Shown: positions 6,022 to 6,625 of the stretch, in pieces
Numbering within the stretch: the first letter of the stretch is position 1
How the letters are laid out: the number at the start of each line of letters is the position of its first letter
Origin: Candidatus Sericytochromatia bacterium
GTDB lineage: Bacteria; Cyanobacteriota; Sericytochromatia; UBA7694
DNA length: 6,625 nt
Direction of reading: 5' to 3'
Assembly (NCBI GenBank): GCA_913773825.1
Contig: CAJYHH010000354.1
Location: forward strand, 1-6,625
Translations under genes and position numbers: made by a program
Notes under the pieces: model-generated
Told to the model about the DNA's origin: nothing
Seen by the model: only the letters and a program-made list of their open reading frames with translations
Databases searched by the model: none

Positions 6022-6587
6022 CTGACCCAGTTTTGAATCAACTCAGCATAAGCAGTCCAGTCAGATGCTGAAGTATCTATTTTAAGCTTGGGCAACTGAC
6101 TGAGCTCAAAAGCTTTTTCACGTTGCTTAAGAGACGTCTGCAAAGCTTCAAGCGTGGCGGCTTCAGAACCATAGAGATCGATATAGCCTTCAGCCCAGCC
6201 TTGACGTTCATAACGGTATAAAGCCCGCTGAGCAACCCTCTCAGGTGGATAGGTCAGCAGGACTAGTTGAGCGCCAAGCTTGTTCAGCTGCTGATCAAAC
6301 TCAGAATAACGCGCCCATTCTGGCACCAACGCATAATAGGATAGGTAAAAGCGCTCCAGAATCACCCAGTCAGTCTGAAGCTCAGACAGCTTGTTAAGTA
6401 CAGCTTTTAAGCGCCAGCAGAAGTTTTCCGGCACACCCGCTCTGATTTCATCCATCAACTCGCCAAAGGTCTCTTCTTCGTAAATGACGCGATAGCTGGC
6501 TTGAAGCGTTTTTAAGCGAGATATTAGCGCAGTCAGCACGCTGGATTTACCTGTTCCCGTTAATCCATCAATTACCAGCAAAGACAT
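5952..6587 (-). CDS. P-loop nucleotide/nucleoside kinase-like protein with replaced C-terminus
   Basis: A 211-residue cytosolic protein. I start it at ATG 6587, which has AGGAG (6598-6602) 10 bases upstream; two TTG codons upstream are too close to that site. Walker A is plain: IDGLTGTGKSS (residues 6-16). ILERFYLSYYAL (77-87) resembles the DRY/ERS region of thymidylate and deoxynucleoside kinases. LVLLTYPPERVAQRALYRYE (108-127) matches the strand-4 and arginine-rich lid region of that fold. The substrate cannot be named; thymidylate-kinase-like is the nearest guess. The family-like part ends at S189. Residues 190-211 (PRMRTPLKRS to GSTF) are encoded by the transposase remnant in another frame, beyond the junction at 6021/6022. 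The decayed copy at 2381-2543 keeps a different ending, VSPELIG, probably the ancestral one. The enzyme core is intact, so the gene may still work. Confidence 0.82.
   Translation of the reverse strand: MSLLVIDGLTGTGKSSVLTALISRLKTLQASYRVIYEEETFGELMDEIRAGVPENFCWRLKAVLNKLSELQTDWVILERFYLSYYALVPEWARYSEFDQQLNKLGAQLVLLTYPPERVAQRALYRYERQGWAEGYIDLYGSEAATLEALQTSLKQREKAFELSQLPKLKIDTSASDWTAYAELIQNWVSSPRMRTPLKRSSFRAHQNGSTF
6022..6062. repeat. Direct repeat, right copy (pairs with 2400-2440)
   Basis: Right copy of the 41-base direct repeat (38 identities), lying inside the kinase coding sequence at codons 176-189. Its left edge coincides with the end of the transposase remnant, marking the recombination junction at 6021/6022. 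Confidence 0.9.
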
Positions 6588-6625
6588 AAGCAACAAGCTC
6601 CTGTGAGATACTGAGTCCAGGATAA

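Noticed and set aside
5909..6025. A 38-codon + strand frame starting at TTG with a perfect AGGAGG 10 bases upstream.
   Set aside because: It lies exactly antisense to the transposase remnant, whose minus-strand translation (GSTNDFSLLKIEFPPELA region) explains the sequence. The AGGAGG is the complement of two proline codons. The frame stops at the repeat junction and shows no family resemblance.

Overview
This window reads as ordinary bacterial chromosome on the left and right, at roughly 50% G+C (30/60 in bases 301-360, 31/60 in 6181-6240). The middle segment is more AT-rich and shows clear signs of past rearrangement. Nothing fixes the taxon. The exported or lipid-anchored proteins only show that the organism has Sec and lipoprotein pathways, so I name no lineage.

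Left block (1-2376, + strand): the 3' part of a succinate-semialdehyde dehydrogenase-like gene, then a 310-residue mainly helical protein that tentatively resembles the DUF6414 type, then a small RDD-family membrane protein. The gaps are short (37 and 26 bases), so the three may be co-transcribed.

Breakpoint zone (2373-2543): the RDD stop codon lies in an 8-base tandem repeat. It is followed immediately, on the other strand, by a decayed fragment that encodes the last ~55 residues of a P-loop kinase. The intact relative of that kinase lies 3.6 kb away at the right end (5952-6587, - strand). The two share a 41-base stretch with 38 identities (2400-2440 and 6022-6062), and the similarity falls off sharply beyond it.

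Middle segment (2544-5565, + strand): a very AT-rich promoter-like region, a possible 40-residue lipoprotein, then three tightly packed genes (173, 278 and 431 residues) that I do not recognise. The first two overlap by ATGA, and the third starts 4 bases after the second stops. The third product carries an export signal. This is the part of the window most likely to be an undescribed system, but no function can be read from it.

Right breakpoint (5582-6021, - strand): the three-gene run is followed by the broken C-terminal half of an IS5-superfamily-like transposase, with four in-frame stops and one frameshift. It ends exactly at the kinase junction. As a result the kinase has lost its natural C-terminus, and its last 22 residues are translated out of frame from transposase DNA.

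The simplest reading is that an ancestral convergent pair (RDD gene facing a kinase gene) was split by acquired DNA associated with an insertion sequence. The old kinase 3' end was left stranded beside the RDD gene, and the kinase was re-terminated in IS debris.
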